This document shows, piece by piece, positions 49,036 to 56,888 of a stretch of 64,000 nucleotides of DNA. The translations under genes were made by a program, and so were the position numbers. Location of the stretch: positions 620,001 through 684,000 of the forward strand of contig CBDHCC010000001.1 in assembly GCA_965261015.1 (NCBI GenBank), given 5' to 3'. The notes beneath the pieces are model-generated. The model was not told where the DNA came from, did no database searches, and worked only from the letters and a program-made list of their open reading frames with translations. Each line of letters begins with the position of its first letter. Within the stretch, counting starts at the first letter, position 1. The DNA is from CBDHCC01 sp965261015. Its GTDB lineage: Bacteria; Pseudomonadota; Alphaproteobacteria; Sphingomonadales; Sphingomonadaceae.

Positions 49036-49342
49036 TGGCCGAACGCCCGCTAGCTCTCAATTACGCTGAAAGCCGCCGTTCCGTTTCCCACCACAAGCAG
49101 ACACTCTGGCGCACAGGCCCCGCTCGTGCTGAGCCTGTCGAAGCACGTTGGCCCGAAGCCTTGGAGCGGAGGCCAGATCCTTCGACAGGCTCAGGATCAG
49201 CGGGGGTGTTGTTGAGAGGGAACTCCAACGCTTCGTCTGCTTCCATCCCGATCCCGGAGCTTGGGTAGGTGACGATCCGAACCGCGCCTACGCCTTTACG
49301 CCGCCAAGGCCGCGGAACTCGCCTCGAACCCGCGCGCGATCC
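49036..49342. other. Gene-free interval with a family B inverted repeat
   Basis: 307 bp between the orphan membrane gene and era. It contains the family B repeat pair (49121-49206). An open frame at 49035-49268 merely translates the repeat arms and is not supported as a gene. Low-GC sequence continues for about 80 bp past the membrane gene, then returns to typical composition. No clear terminator found. Confidence 0.55.
49121..49206. repeat. Inverted-repeat element, family B (copy 1)
   Basis: Left arm CGCTCGTGCTGAGCCTGTCG with AAGCAC; right arm GATCCTTCGACAGGCTCAGG with ATCAGCGGGGG. Core GAGCCTGTCGAAG / CTTCGACAGGCTC is a perfect inverted pair. Related pairs at 53368 and 57541. Confidence 0.8.
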
Positions 49343-50254
49343 CTAGCGCCAGTCCAGGCCGATCGCGTCGTAGAGCGATCGGTCCTCGCCCCAGTCCTCG
49401 TCCACCTTGACGTGGAGGTAGAGGTGGACGCGCCGGCCGAGCAGCTCGCCGATCGCCGCGCGGGCGGCGGACCCGATCGCCTTGATGCGCTCGCCGCCGC
49501 GCCCCAGCACGATCGCGCGCTGCGACGCGCGTTCGACCAGGATCTGCTGGTGGATCTCCACCGACCCCGCGCGCTCCTCCCACCGCTCCGTCTCGACCGC
49601 GGCGGCGTAGGGCAGTTCGGCGTGCAGCTGGAGGTAGAGCTGTTCGCGCGTGATCTCGGTCGCCAGCAGGCGTTCGGACGCGTCGACCAGCTGGTCGGGC
49701 GGAAAGCGCCACGCGCCTGGCGGCAGGGCGGCGGCCAGCGCGGCCTTCAGTTCCGCCACGCCGTCGCCGGTCGTGGCCGACACGAAGAAGGTCTCCGCCA
49801 CCGGCACCGCGTCGTGGAGCGCCTGGGCCAGCGCCAGCATCGGCTCCTTGGGCGTGGCGTCGACCTTGTTGAGCACCAGCCACACCGGCTCCGTCGCGTT
49901 CCGCAGCCGGTGGACCAGCCGGTCCCGGTCGGCCTGGCCGCGCGCGCTGGCCGCGTCGCTGGCGTCCACGACCCAGCAGGTCAGGTCCGCGCCCTCGCCC
50001 CCGTCCCACGCCGCGCGCACCATCGCGCGGTCCAGCCGGCGGCGCGGTTCGAACACGCCGGGCGTGTCGACCAGCAGGATCTGGCTGTCCCCGTCCAGCG
50101 CGATGCCGGTCAGCCGCGCGCGCGTGGTCTGCGGCTTGGCCGAGACGATCGCCACCTTCTGCCCGACGAGCGCGTTCGTCAGCGTCGACTTGCCCGCGTT
50201 GGGCGTGCCGATGAGCGCCACCTGGCCGCAGCGCGTGGGGCGGTCGTCGGTCAT
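49343..50254 (-). CDS. era: GTPase Era
   Basis: 303 residues. G1 GTPNAGKST, G2 region KPQTTRARLTGI, G3 DTPGVFEPRRRLDRAMV, G4 NKVD and G5 FFVSATTGDGV; C-terminal KH domain with LGRGGERIKAIGSAARAAIGELLGRRVHLYLHVKV. Binds 16S rRNA and assists small-subunit assembly. ATG overlaps the rnc stop (ATGA). Third gene of the lepB-rnc-era operon; recO, which often follows, is not present. Confidence 0.95.
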   Translation of the reverse strand: MTDDRPTRCGQVALIGTPNAGKSTLTNALVGQKVAIVSAKPQTTRARLTGIALDGDSQILLVDTPGVFEPRRRLDRAMVRAAWDGGEGADLTCWVVDASDAASARGQADRDRLVHRLRNATEPVWLVLNKVDATPKEPMLALAQALHDAVPVAETFFVSATTGDGVAELKAALAAALPPGAWRFPPDQLVDASERLLATEITREQLYLQLHAELPYAAAVETERWEERAGSVEIHQQILVERASQRAIVLGRGGERIKAIGSAARAAIGELLGRRVHLYLHVKVDEDWGEDRSLYDAIGLDWR

Positions 50255-50895
50255 CGGCTCACCTCCGTCAGCAGTCGGGCGGCCGCGGCGCGTTCGGCCG
50301 CGCCCTTGGTCGAACCCTCCGCGCTCGCTTCCCGCTGGCCGACGGCGACCGCCACCGTGAAGCGCTTGGCGTGGTCCGGCCCGGTCTCGCCCACCACGCG
50401 ATAGACGGGCGGGCGGCGTCCCTGCGCGGCGGCCCATTCCTGCAACGCGGATTTGGGATGGGCCGCGCCGCCGCCGTCCATCACCGGCGCCCACCAGCGG
50501 CGCACGAGCGCGCGCGCGGGCTCCGCCCCGCCGTCCAGGAACACCGCCCCGATCAGCGCTTCGACCACGTCGCCCAGGATGTTGTCGCTGTCGCGCCCGC
50601 CATCGTCTTCCGCCTGGCGGCCCAGCCGGACGAGCGCGGGCAGGCCGACGGCGCGCGCGACCCGGGCGCAGGTGGCGCGGCTGACCAGCGCGTTGATGCG
50701 TTGGGACAGCTGGCCCTCGGGCGCGTCGGGATGGCGTTCGTACAGCCACTCGGCCACCGCCAGTCCCAGCACCCGGTCGCCCAGGAACTCCAGCCGTTCA
50801 TAGCTGGTGCCGCCGACCGACGAATGGGTCAGCGCGGCGGCGAACAGCGCCGGGTCGGCGGGCCGATGGCCGATCACGTCGTCGAGCGCGCTCAA
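50251..50895 (-). CDS. rnc: Ribonuclease III
   Basis: 214 residues from a TTG that overlaps the lepB stop (TTGA, 50892-50895); ATG 50955 would add 20 residues overlapping lepB by 64 bp and lacks a ribosome site. Nuclease signature YERLEFLGDRVLGLAVAEWL and the second acidic cluster SDNILGDVVEALIGAVFLDGG provide catalytic Glu/Asp residues; the C-terminal dsRNA-binding domain is HPKSALQEWAAAQGRRPPVYRVVGETGPDHAKRFTVAV. Processes rRNA and other double-stranded RNA. Length fits the family. Confidence 0.92.
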   Translation of the reverse strand: MSALDDVIGHRPADPALFAAALTHSSVGGTSYERLEFLGDRVLGLAVAEWLYERHPDAPEGQLSQRINALVSRATCARVARAVGLPALVRLGRQAEDDGGRDSDNILGDVVEALIGAVFLDGGAEPARALVRRWWAPVMDGGGAAHPKSALQEWAAAQGRRPPVYRVVGETGPDHAKRFTVAVAVGQREASAEGSTKGAAERAAAARLLTEVSR

Positions 50896-51746
50896 AAGCC
50901 GCCGCCGAAGCGCTCGGTGCGCGCCGCCGACACCCAGGTCCAGGGCTTCAGCCATTCGGCCGACCCGTCGGTGGAAAAGAACAACAGCGCCGCCTTGCCC
51001 AGCAGGTTGTCGGCCGGCACCAATCCGATCCCCTGGCCCGGCACGGGCGGAAAGCGGCTGTCGGCGGAATAGTCCCGATTGTCGCCCATCAGGAACAGGC
51101 GGCCGGCGGGCACCGTCACTTCCGCGAAATCGTCCTGCGGCGACCGCGCGGTGTCCAGCACCTCGTAGGATCGGCCGTCCAGCGTCTCGCGATAGCGGGG
51201 ATAGCGGCAGACGGAGCGCCCGCCGGGGGCCACCTCGCGAAAGCCGTCGGCCAGGCAGTGGGTGTTGGCGCTTTCGGCCACCAGCAGGTCGGCGATCCGC
51301 TGGCGTGGCAGGGTCTCGCCATTCAGGACGACGCGCCCCGCCTTCACCGCCACCCGGTCGCCGGGCAGGCCGATCACCCGCTTGATATAGTCCTGGTTGT
51401 TGGCCGGCGGCGCGCGGAACACGACCACGTCGCCGCGCGCGGGCAGGTGCGGCAGCACGCGGCGCGCCTCGCCTTCGGCCGGAGCGGGCGCGGCCGGGTC
51501 GCGCGCGGCCCAGGCGGCCGGCAGCGGCAGCTCGAACGACCAGCGCGACCAGCCGTAATTCCATTTGGTGACGAACAGATAGTCGCCGACCACCAGCCGC
51601 GGCAGCATCGATTCCGACGGGATGGTGAAGGGCGACACGACGACCGTGCGGACGAGCAGCAGGAACACGACCCATTTCAGCAGGAACCAGGCCAGGTCCA
51701 GCGGCCCTTCGCGGTCGGGGGCGGAACGGGTGGAGGTGGCAGCCAT
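50892..51746 (-). CDS. lepB: Signal peptidase I
   Basis: 284 residues. One membrane helix (LAWFLLKWVVFLLLVRTVVV) then the catalytic Ser in FTIPSESMLPRL and the catalytic Lys in YIKRVIGLPGDRV; box E MGDNRDYSADSR is also present. Cleaves Sec and Tat signal peptides on the periplasmic face. An insertion between boxes C and D (about 60 residues, with two Cys in HCLADG and SVCRYP) is typical of sphingomonad enzymes and may form a disulfide. First gene of lepB-rnc-era; divergent from gor. Confidence 0.95.
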   Translation of the reverse strand: MAATSTRSAPDREGPLDLAWFLLKWVVFLLLVRTVVVSPFTIPSESMLPRLVVGDYLFVTKWNYGWSRWSFELPLPAAWAARDPAAPAPAEGEARRVLPHLPARGDVVVFRAPPANNQDYIKRVIGLPGDRVAVKAGRVVLNGETLPRQRIADLLVAESANTHCLADGFREVAPGGRSVCRYPRYRETLDGRSYEVLDTARSPQDDFAEVTVPAGRLFLMGDNRDYSADSRFPPVPGQGIGLVPADNLLGKAALLFFSTDGSAEWLKPWTWVSAARTERFGGGF

Positions 51747-51810
51747 CGGTGGGCCAACGCTTTGATCGGACGGGCGGGCTTTCGCAAGCGCCCGCCTGCG
51801 CCTAACCGGT

Positions 51811-51864
51811 CGCCAACGCCGCCAACGCCGCCAACGCCGCCAACGCCGCCAACGCCGCCAGCAC
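51811..51864. repeat. Nonanucleotide tandem repeat upstream of gor
   Basis: Five perfect copies of CGCCAACGC and a sixth degenerate copy lie immediately before the gor ribosome site. Copy number could vary by slippage. In a mRNA leader it would change spacing without affecting frame. Confidence 0.9.
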
Positions 51865-51875
51865 CGGGAGCCCGC

Positions 51876-53219
51876 ATGGACCACGACTACGACCTCATCA
51901 CCATCGGCGCGGGATCGGGCGGGGTGCGCGCATCGCGCGTCGCGGCGTCCCATGGCGCGCGCGTGGCCGTGGCGGAGGAGCACCGGGTCGGCGGCACCTG
52001 CGTCATCCGGGGCTGCGTGCCCAAGAAGCTGCTGGTCTATGGCGCGCACTTCGCGGAGGATCTGGCGGACGCGCGCCGGTTCGGCTGGGATGTGCCGGCC
52101 TGCCGCTTTTCCTGGCCGACGCTGCGCGACAATGTGCTGGCGGAGGTCGACCGGCTGCACGGCCTCTATTGCCAGACGCTGGGCAATGCGGGCGTGGACA
52201 TCCTGGAGGAACGCGCGGTCGTGGTCGGGCCGAACACGGTGCGGCTGGCGGGCGGGCGTAAGATGACGGCGCGCCACATCCTGATCGCCACCGGCGCGCG
52301 CCCCGTCCTGCCGGATTGCGCGGGCTGCGAACTCGGCATCACGTCGAACGAGGTGTTCCACCTGCCCGAGCTGCCGCGCCGGATCGTGATCGCGGGCGGC
52401 GGCTACATCGCCAACGAGTTCGCCGGCATCTTCAACGAACTGGGCGTCGACGTCACGATCCTGAACCGGTCCGACGTGATCCTGCGCGGCTATGAGCGCG
52501 AGGTGGTGGAGCGCCTGCGCGCGATCAGCACCGCCAAGGGCATCCGGTTCCACCTGAACGCCGTCTTCGACCGGATCGAGCGGCGCGACGACGGCACGCT
52601 GGTCAGCCACCTGTCGGATGGTGCCACGCTGGAGAGCGACGCGATCCTCTATGCCATCGGCCGGGTGCCGCACACGGCCGGGCTGGGGCTGGAGGCGGCC
52701 GGCGTCCGGCTGAAGCCCAACGGCGCGGTCGCGGTGGACGATGCGAGCGCCACCGCCGTGCCCTCCATCCACGCGGTCGGCGACGTCACCGACCGCATCC
52801 AGCTGACCCCGATCGCGATCCGGGAGGGCCAGGCGTTCGCCGACACGGTGTTCGGCGGGCTGGACCACGCGGTCGACTGGGACTGCGTGCCGGCGGCCGT
52901 GTTCTCGCACCCGCCGATGGCCGGCGTCGGGGTGACGGAAGAGCGGGCGCGCCGCGATGGGCGGGACATCGCCGTCTACCGATCCGACTTTCGCGCGATG
53001 AAGAACGTGCTGGCCGGACGCGACGAACGCGGCCTTTACAAGATGATCTGTGACGCGGGCACGGGCCGGGTGATCGGCCTGCACATGATCGGCCCGGACG
53101 CGCCGGAGATCCTGCAGGCGGCGGCGATCGCGGTGAAGGCCGGACTGACGAAGGCGGACTTCGACGCCACGGTGGCGCTGCACCCGTCGATGGCGGAGGA
53201 GCTGGTGCTGATGCGGTGA
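51876..53219 (+). CDS. gor: Glutathione-disulfide reductase
   Basis: 447 residues, ATG with GGGAG 5 bases upstream. FAD loop ITIGAGSGGVRASRVAASHG, redox-active Cys pair GGTCVIRGCVPKKLLVYG, NADPH loop VIAGGGYIANEFAGIFNELG with following Arg, second FAD motif SIHAVGDVTDRIQLTPIA, and C-terminal active-site His in VALHPSMAEELV. Reduces GSSG with NADPH in the cytoplasm. The leader carries a 9-bp tandem repeat (51811-51864). No partner genes downstream. Confidence 0.94.
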   Translation: MDHDYDLITIGAGSGGVRASRVAASHGARVAVAEEHRVGGTCVIRGCVPKKLLVYGAHFAEDLADARRFGWDVPACRFSWPTLRDNVLAEVDRLHGLYCQTLGNAGVDILEERAVVVGPNTVRLAGGRKMTARHILIATGARPVLPDCAGCELGITSNEVFHLPELPRRIVIAGGGYIANEFAGIFNELGVDVTILNRSDVILRGYEREVVERLRAISTAKGIRFHLNAVFDRIERRDDGTLVSHLSDGATLESDAILYAIGRVPHTAGLGLEAAGVRLKPNGAVAVDDASATAVPSIHAVGDVTDRIQLTPIAIREGQAFADTVFGGLDHAVDWDCVPAAVFSHPPMAGVGVTEERARRDGRDIAVYRSDFRAMKNVLAGRDERGLYKMICDAGTGRVIGLHMIGPDAPEILQAAAIAVKAGLTKADFDATVALHPSMAEELVLMR

Positions 53220-53226
53220 GCTTTGC

Positions 53227-53340
53227 TTGACATGGTGAACCGTTTAGGTTAGTCGCCGGCGAATGTCAAGCATTTATTTCATTCGCTCCTCGTCCCGCTC
53301 GCTCCACCGCCCGCTCGGCCCCACGTTGTCAGAGCGCCTG
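53227..53340 (+). pseudogene. Possible remnant of the leaderless HTH gene family (5' end only)
   Basis: TTGACA (53227-53232) lies 36 bp before an ATG at 53263, against 35 bp at the 24951/24986 locus. AACC and GTTA occur at identical offsets in both. Coding starts are MSSIYFI here and MSSFYAI there. After about ten codons the similarity stops and a family B repeat follows. It looks like a 5' fragment of a related gene interrupted by repeats, though a coincidence is not excluded. Confidence 0.4.
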
Positions 53341-53367
53341 GTCGTCTGGATGTCCCGCCTTCTCCCG

Positions 53368-53470
53368 ATCGTCCTGAGCCTGTTGAAGGGAACGCTGGGC
53401 AAGGCGCTGGCGACAATCGCCGGCGCTGCCCTTGGTGCGTCCTTCGACAGGCTCAGGACGAGCGGGGGTG
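53368..53470. repeat. Inverted-repeat element, family B (copy 2)
   Basis: Left arm ATCGTCCTGAGCCTGTTGAA, right arm GCGTCCTTCGACAGGCTCAG with GACGAGCGGGGGTG; about 45 bp of core between. One mismatch (TTGAAG for TCGAAG) in the left arm. Confidence 0.8.
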
Positions 53471-53570
53471 TGGGTGAGAGCACATCGGGCTTTGGGGCCG
53501 GGTTTTCGCCAGCCGACTTCGGCCTGCTGGGTTTGCAAAGGACCCAATCGCCTGTCCTTTCGCTCGCCCC

Positions 53571-53626
53571 GCGCCCCGCGCCCCGCGCCCCGCGCCCCGC
53601 GCCCCGAGTCCCGCGTCCCGAGTTCC
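53571..53626. repeat. Heptanucleotide tandem repeat GCGCCCC
   Basis: Five perfect 7-bp units, then three degenerate ones (GAGTCCC, GCGTCCC, GAGTTCC). A unit not divisible by three would shift frame if within a gene, but no gene is supported here. Confidence 0.85.
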
Positions 53627-53771
53627 GGCCCTCTCCTCGTGCGCGCGCGTCCCGCCTATGCGCGCGCGCGCACGTCCGCGCAGACGCGCGCGCAGTGGAG
53701 GGACTCTGGAGAGACCTTTGGCGGTTTTGCGTGGGTCGGACGGGCGCGGCGGTGCCGGTCCGGCGCGGCGA

Positions 53772-55358
53772 TCAGGCCGGTTCGCCGGCCGCCCGCGCGC
53801 GTTCCAGCAGGCTCGCCTCCGCGGCCGGGACCAGGCGGTAGGCGGCCCACAACAGGCCGATGCCGAGCGGTGCGACGACCAGCAGCGACAGCACGCCGGC
53901 CGACCGGCTCTCGGTCACCGTCGAGACGAAACCCGCCAGATACGGCCCCAGCGACAGGCCGAACAGCGTCGTCGCCAGGAAGAAGGTGGCGGTCGCCGTG
54001 CCGCGCATCCGGGGCAGCACCAGGTCCTGGCTGGTCGCCGCCGCGGCGCCCAGCGCCGACGACCCGAACAGGCTCAAGACAAAGGACAAGACCACGAACA
54101 GCGGCCAGCTGGTGGTGGTGAACGCGATCACCAGGGGCACGATCGGGGCCAGCACGCCGAACAGCACCACCAGCACCCGGCCGCCCGGATCGCGGGTCCG
54201 CAGCCAGTCCGACACCCGGCCGCCGGTGATCACGCCCAGGAACCCGCCCAGCGCGGCCAGGCTGCCCAGCCAGAAGGCGACCTGGGTCTTGGGCACGCCC
54301 AGTTCCGCCTCCGCATAGGGCGCGGACCAGATCGACACGCCATAAGCGACGAAGGCGACGCAGCCATAGCCCAGCACGGTGCACAGGAACGCCGGGCTGC
54401 CCCAGATCAGGGCCCAGGCGGGCGGGTCGCGGCGCTTGAGCGTCAGGGCCCAGGAAAAGACGGCGTAATAGCCGATGCCGACCGCCAGCCACTGCTGCCA
54501 CGACCCGGTGATCACCGTCAGCCCGCCGGCGACCGCGATCGCCACGCCCAGGCCGATCAGGTTCTTCGCCAGCGTCGCCCTTCCCTGACGCGCCGCGCCG
54601 ATGATGGTGAGCGGCGGGATGATGGCGAACAGCTCGGCCGCGAAGCCGCGGAAAGGGTGGGGGTTGGCCGGCGTGACGATCCCCTCCGCCCGCCCGCGCG
54701 CCGGCTCTCGCAGGGTGAAGACCAGCAGGGCCAGCAGCAGGCCCGGCAGGCCCACCGCCAGGAACGCCGCCTGCCAGCCCACCAGACCCCACGGTCCCCC
54801 GGCGGGATAGGCCGCGTTCCAGCGCTCCACGATCACCGCCCCGATCAACAGCGACACGCCGCCGCCCAGATAAAGGCCGGACGAATAGATCGCCAGCGCG
54901 GTGCCCCGCATCCGCTTGGGAAACCAGTCGGAGATCAGGGAATAGGCCGCCGGGCTGGCCGTCGCCTCGCCCACGCCCACGCCCAGCCGGGCCAGCGACA
55001 GCGCGCCAAAGGAGCGCGCCAGGCCGGAAAGCGCGGTCATGGCCGACCACAGCGCCAGGCCGGCGGTGATCAGGCGCACCCGGTGCCAGTCGTCGGCCAG
55101 CTTGCCGAGCGGAATGCCGAACAGCGCGTAGAACACCCCGAACGCCGCGCCGGTCAGGAACCCCATCTGCGCGTCGTCCGCGCCCAGGTCGCGCTTGATG
55201 TCCTCCACCAGGATCGAGACGATCTGCCGGTCGATGAAATTGAGGACATAGAGCAGCACCAGGACGCCGAGCACGTACCAGGCGTAAGGCTGGACCCGCG
55301 CCTCCTCGAAGGTGGGCACGGGCACGGTGGCCGGCCCGGCGGTCGTCTGGTCGCTCAC
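53772..55358 (-). CDS. MFS transporter, spinster-like family
   Basis: 528 residues from GTG with GGGAGAG 6 bases upstream. Helix 1 YVLGVLVLLYVLNFIDRQIVSILVEDIKRDLGADDAQMGFLTGAAFGVFYALFGIPLGKLADDWHR is the spinster/NFxDRxI pattern common in sphingomonads; GRVSDWLRTRDPGGRV is the second motif A. At least twelve helices; the length exceeds the usual ~430 because of a long central region (~240-340) with extra helices. Substrates in this family range from aromatic acids to sphingolipids; none can be assigned here. Monocistronic. Confidence 0.86.
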   Translation of the reverse strand: MSDQTTAGPATVPVPTFEEARVQPYAWYVLGVLVLLYVLNFIDRQIVSILVEDIKRDLGADDAQMGFLTGAAFGVFYALFGIPLGKLADDWHRVRLITAGLALWSAMTALSGLARSFGALSLARLGVGVGEATASPAAYSLISDWFPKRMRGTALAIYSSGLYLGGGVSLLIGAVIVERWNAAYPAGGPWGLVGWQAAFLAVGLPGLLLALLVFTLREPARGRAEGIVTPANPHPFRGFAAELFAIIPPLTIIGAARQGRATLAKNLIGLGVAIAVAGGLTVITGSWQQWLAVGIGYYAVFSWALTLKRRDPPAWALIWGSPAFLCTVLGYGCVAFVAYGVSIWSAPYAEAELGVPKTQVAFWLGSLAALGGFLGVITGGRVSDWLRTRDPGGRVLVVLFGVLAPIVPLVIAFTTTSWPLFVVLSFVLSLFGSSALGAAAATSQDLVLPRMRGTATATFFLATTLFGLSLGPYLAGFVSTVTESRSAGVLSLLVVAPLGIGLLWAAYRLVPAAEASLLERARAAGEPA

Positions 55359-55452
55359 GGCGCACTCTCCCCTGTTTCGCAGGGAGTGTAGCGAGGTCGC
55401 GGGGCGATGCCAGTGGGGCCGGGAACCGATCGGGTTGGACGGGGGGCGATGA

Positions 55453-55983
55453 TCAGCCGCGGAACCCGAACGCGTCCACCAGCGCATAGTCCGCGCCGCC
55501 GCGCCCCAGGGTGCTCTCGTACACGCCCCAGCGCTCCGGCGCCCAGGATCCGGTCGTCAGCCCCTGCGTCCGTTCCACCCATGCCCCCGCGCCGATCATC
55601 CGGCCGCGCGCCAGGGTGATGTGCGGCAGGTAGGCGCGGCGGTCCGGCGGCAGTCCGGCAAGCTGCGCCGCGCGCTCCACCCTGGCCGCGACCGCCGCGA
55701 TCGGCTCGCGCGGGACCAGGCGCGCCCACACGGTGTCCACCCGCCCGCGCCGGTCGAACGACCCCGTGCCCTCCACCCGCATCGTGGGCGCCGGGAGGGA
55801 CAGCGAGGCGAGCGCCGCCAGCAGGTCGTCGGCCGCGTGCCGGTCGACCTCGCCGAAAAAGCGCAGGGTCGCGTGCAGCTGGTCGTCGGACTGCCAGCGC
55901 GCGCCCTCCACCCCGCCCATCGCGACGAGCAGGCGCTCGCGCACGGCGGCGGGCGGGCGGATGGCGGCGAACAGGCGGGGCAT
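55453..55983 (-). CDS. thpR: RNA 2',3'-cyclic phosphodiesterase (2H phosphoesterase)
   Basis: 176 residues. N-terminus PRLFAAIRPPAAVRERLLVAM and two H-x-T-L motifs, HATL (~residue 38) and HITL (~residue 123), place it in the ThpR/LigT 2H phosphoesterase family; both catalytic His are present. Hydrolyses RNA 2',3'-cyclic phosphates to 2'-phosphates. Cytoplasmic. Divergent from the BI-1 gene, with 102 bp between starts. Confidence 0.92.
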   Translation of the reverse strand: MPRLFAAIRPPAAVRERLLVAMGGVEGARWQSDDQLHATLRFFGEVDRHAADDLLAALASLSLPAPTMRVEGTGSFDRRGRVDTVWARLVPREPIAAVAARVERAAQLAGLPPDRRAYLPHITLARGRMIGAGAWVERTQGLTTGSWAPERWGVYESTLGRGGADYALVDAFGFRG

Positions 55984-56011
55984 GGGCGGCGGGTTAGGCG
56001 ACCGATCGCCA

Positions 56012-56040
56012 TTGAAAAAGAGGGGAATGGAGGGCATATC
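56012..56040 (+). promoter_or_regulatory. Sigma-70 type promoter of the BI-1 gene
   Basis: TTGAAA (56012-56017), exactly 17 bp spacer, CATATC (56035-56040), then ~30 bp to a GGGAGAG ribosome site (56070-56076) before the ATG at 56086. Spacing and order fit a housekeeping promoter. Confidence 0.5.
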
Positions 56041-56085
56041 CAACCCTGAACGGCGTTGTGCCGTCCTTTGGGAGAGACAAACACC

Positions 56086-56832
56086 ATGGCGAACCGGACC
56101 GATCCGCGGACGGCCACGCGCTCCACGCTGTCTGGCGTGCCGCGCACGGGCGACATCCGCTCGGCCCCGCTCGACGAGGGCCTGCGCAGCTATATGCTGG
56201 GCATCTACAATTACATGACGTCGGGCGTGCTGCTGACCGGCATCGTCGCGATGCTGTTCGCATCCAGCGGCTATGCCGAACAGATCATGCTGGGCGGCGG
56301 ACCCCTGAAGTGGGTCCTGGTGCTGTCGCCGCTGGCGATCGTCTTCGCCATGAGCTTCGGGCAGAACCGCTTTTCCACCTCGACTCTGAAGCTGATGTTC
56401 TTCGGCTTCGCGGGACTGATGGGCCTGTCGATGAGCACATTGCTGCTCGTCTTCACCGGCACCTCGGTGGCTCAGGCGTTCTTCGCGACGGCCGCGGCGT
56501 TCGCGGGCCTCAGCTTCTACGGCTACACGACGAAGAAGGACCTGTCGGGCATCGGCACCTTCCTGATCATGGGCGTGGTCGGCCTGCTGGTGGCGATGGT
56601 CATCAACATCTTCCTGGCGTCGTCCACGCTGAACCTGGTGATCTCCGCGGCCGGCGTGCTGATCTTCGCGGGTCTGACGGCCTACGACACCCAGAAGCTG
56701 AAGGCGATCTACGCCCACGTCGCGGGCACGGAGATGATGGGCAAGGTGATGATCCTGGGGGCGCTCAACCTCTATCTCGACTTCGTGAACATGTTCCAGT
56801 TCCTCTTGAGCTTCATGGGCAACCGGAACTGA
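56086..56832 (+). CDS. Bax inhibitor-1 / YccA family membrane protein
   Basis: 248 residues from ATG with GGGAGAG 9 bases upstream. A hydrophilic N-terminus then seven hydrophobic helices; family blocks YNYMTSGVLLTGIVAMLF, FYGYTTKKDLSGIGTFLIMGVVGLLVAMVINIF, LIFAGLTAYDTQKLKAIY with the conserved Asp of the BI-1 pore, and ALNLYLDFVNMFQFLL. Inner-membrane protein, proposed to leak Ca2+ or protons and to modulate membrane proteases such as FtsH. Followed by a strong terminator. Confidence 0.93.
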   Translation: MANRTDPRTATRSTLSGVPRTGDIRSAPLDEGLRSYMLGIYNYMTSGVLLTGIVAMLFASSGYAEQIMLGGGPLKWVLVLSPLAIVFAMSFGQNRFSTSTLKLMFFGFAGLMGLSMSTLLLVFTGTSVAQAFFATAAAFAGLSFYGYTTKKDLSGIGTFLIMGVVGLLVAMVINIFLASSTLNLVISAAGVLIFAGLTAYDTQKLKAIYAHVAGTEMMGKVMILGALNLYLDFVNMFQFLLSFMGNRN

Positions 56833-56854
56833 GGTCTGATCACTAGGCTTTGGG

Positions 56855-56888
56855 AGGGCCCGGCGGAGCGATCCACCGGGCCCTTTTT
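56855..56888 (+). terminator. Rho-independent terminator of the BI-1 gene
   Basis: Perfect 9-bp stem AGGGCCCGG / CCGGGCCCT with a 12-base loop, followed by TTTTT. It is 22 bp after the BI-1 stop and abuts the stop of the convergent GST gene. Confidence 0.9.

Larger units (their letters stand above)
53220..53771. other. Repeat-rich gene-poor interval between gor and the MFS gene
   Basis: 552 bp without a convincing gene. In order: a promoter-like box and ATG resembling those at 24951 (53227-53263), a family B inverted repeat (53368-53470), an array of heptamers GCGCCCC (53571-53626), and an alternating CG tract able to adopt Z-DNA (53638-53694). An open frame from 53263 runs through all of these but has no recognisable domain after the first few residues. 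Confidence 0.6.

Noticed and set aside
49035..49268. A 77-residue open frame after the orphan membrane gene
   Set aside because: Most of it is the translation of family B repeat arms (ARAEPVEAR...PSTGSGSAG), a familiar false gene, and no ribosome site precedes it.
53263..53841. A 192-residue open frame between gor and the MFS gene
   Set aside because: After the first ~10 residues it translates a family B repeat, the heptamer array and the CG tract, then runs antisense into the MFS gene; only the 5' end is kept as a possible remnant.
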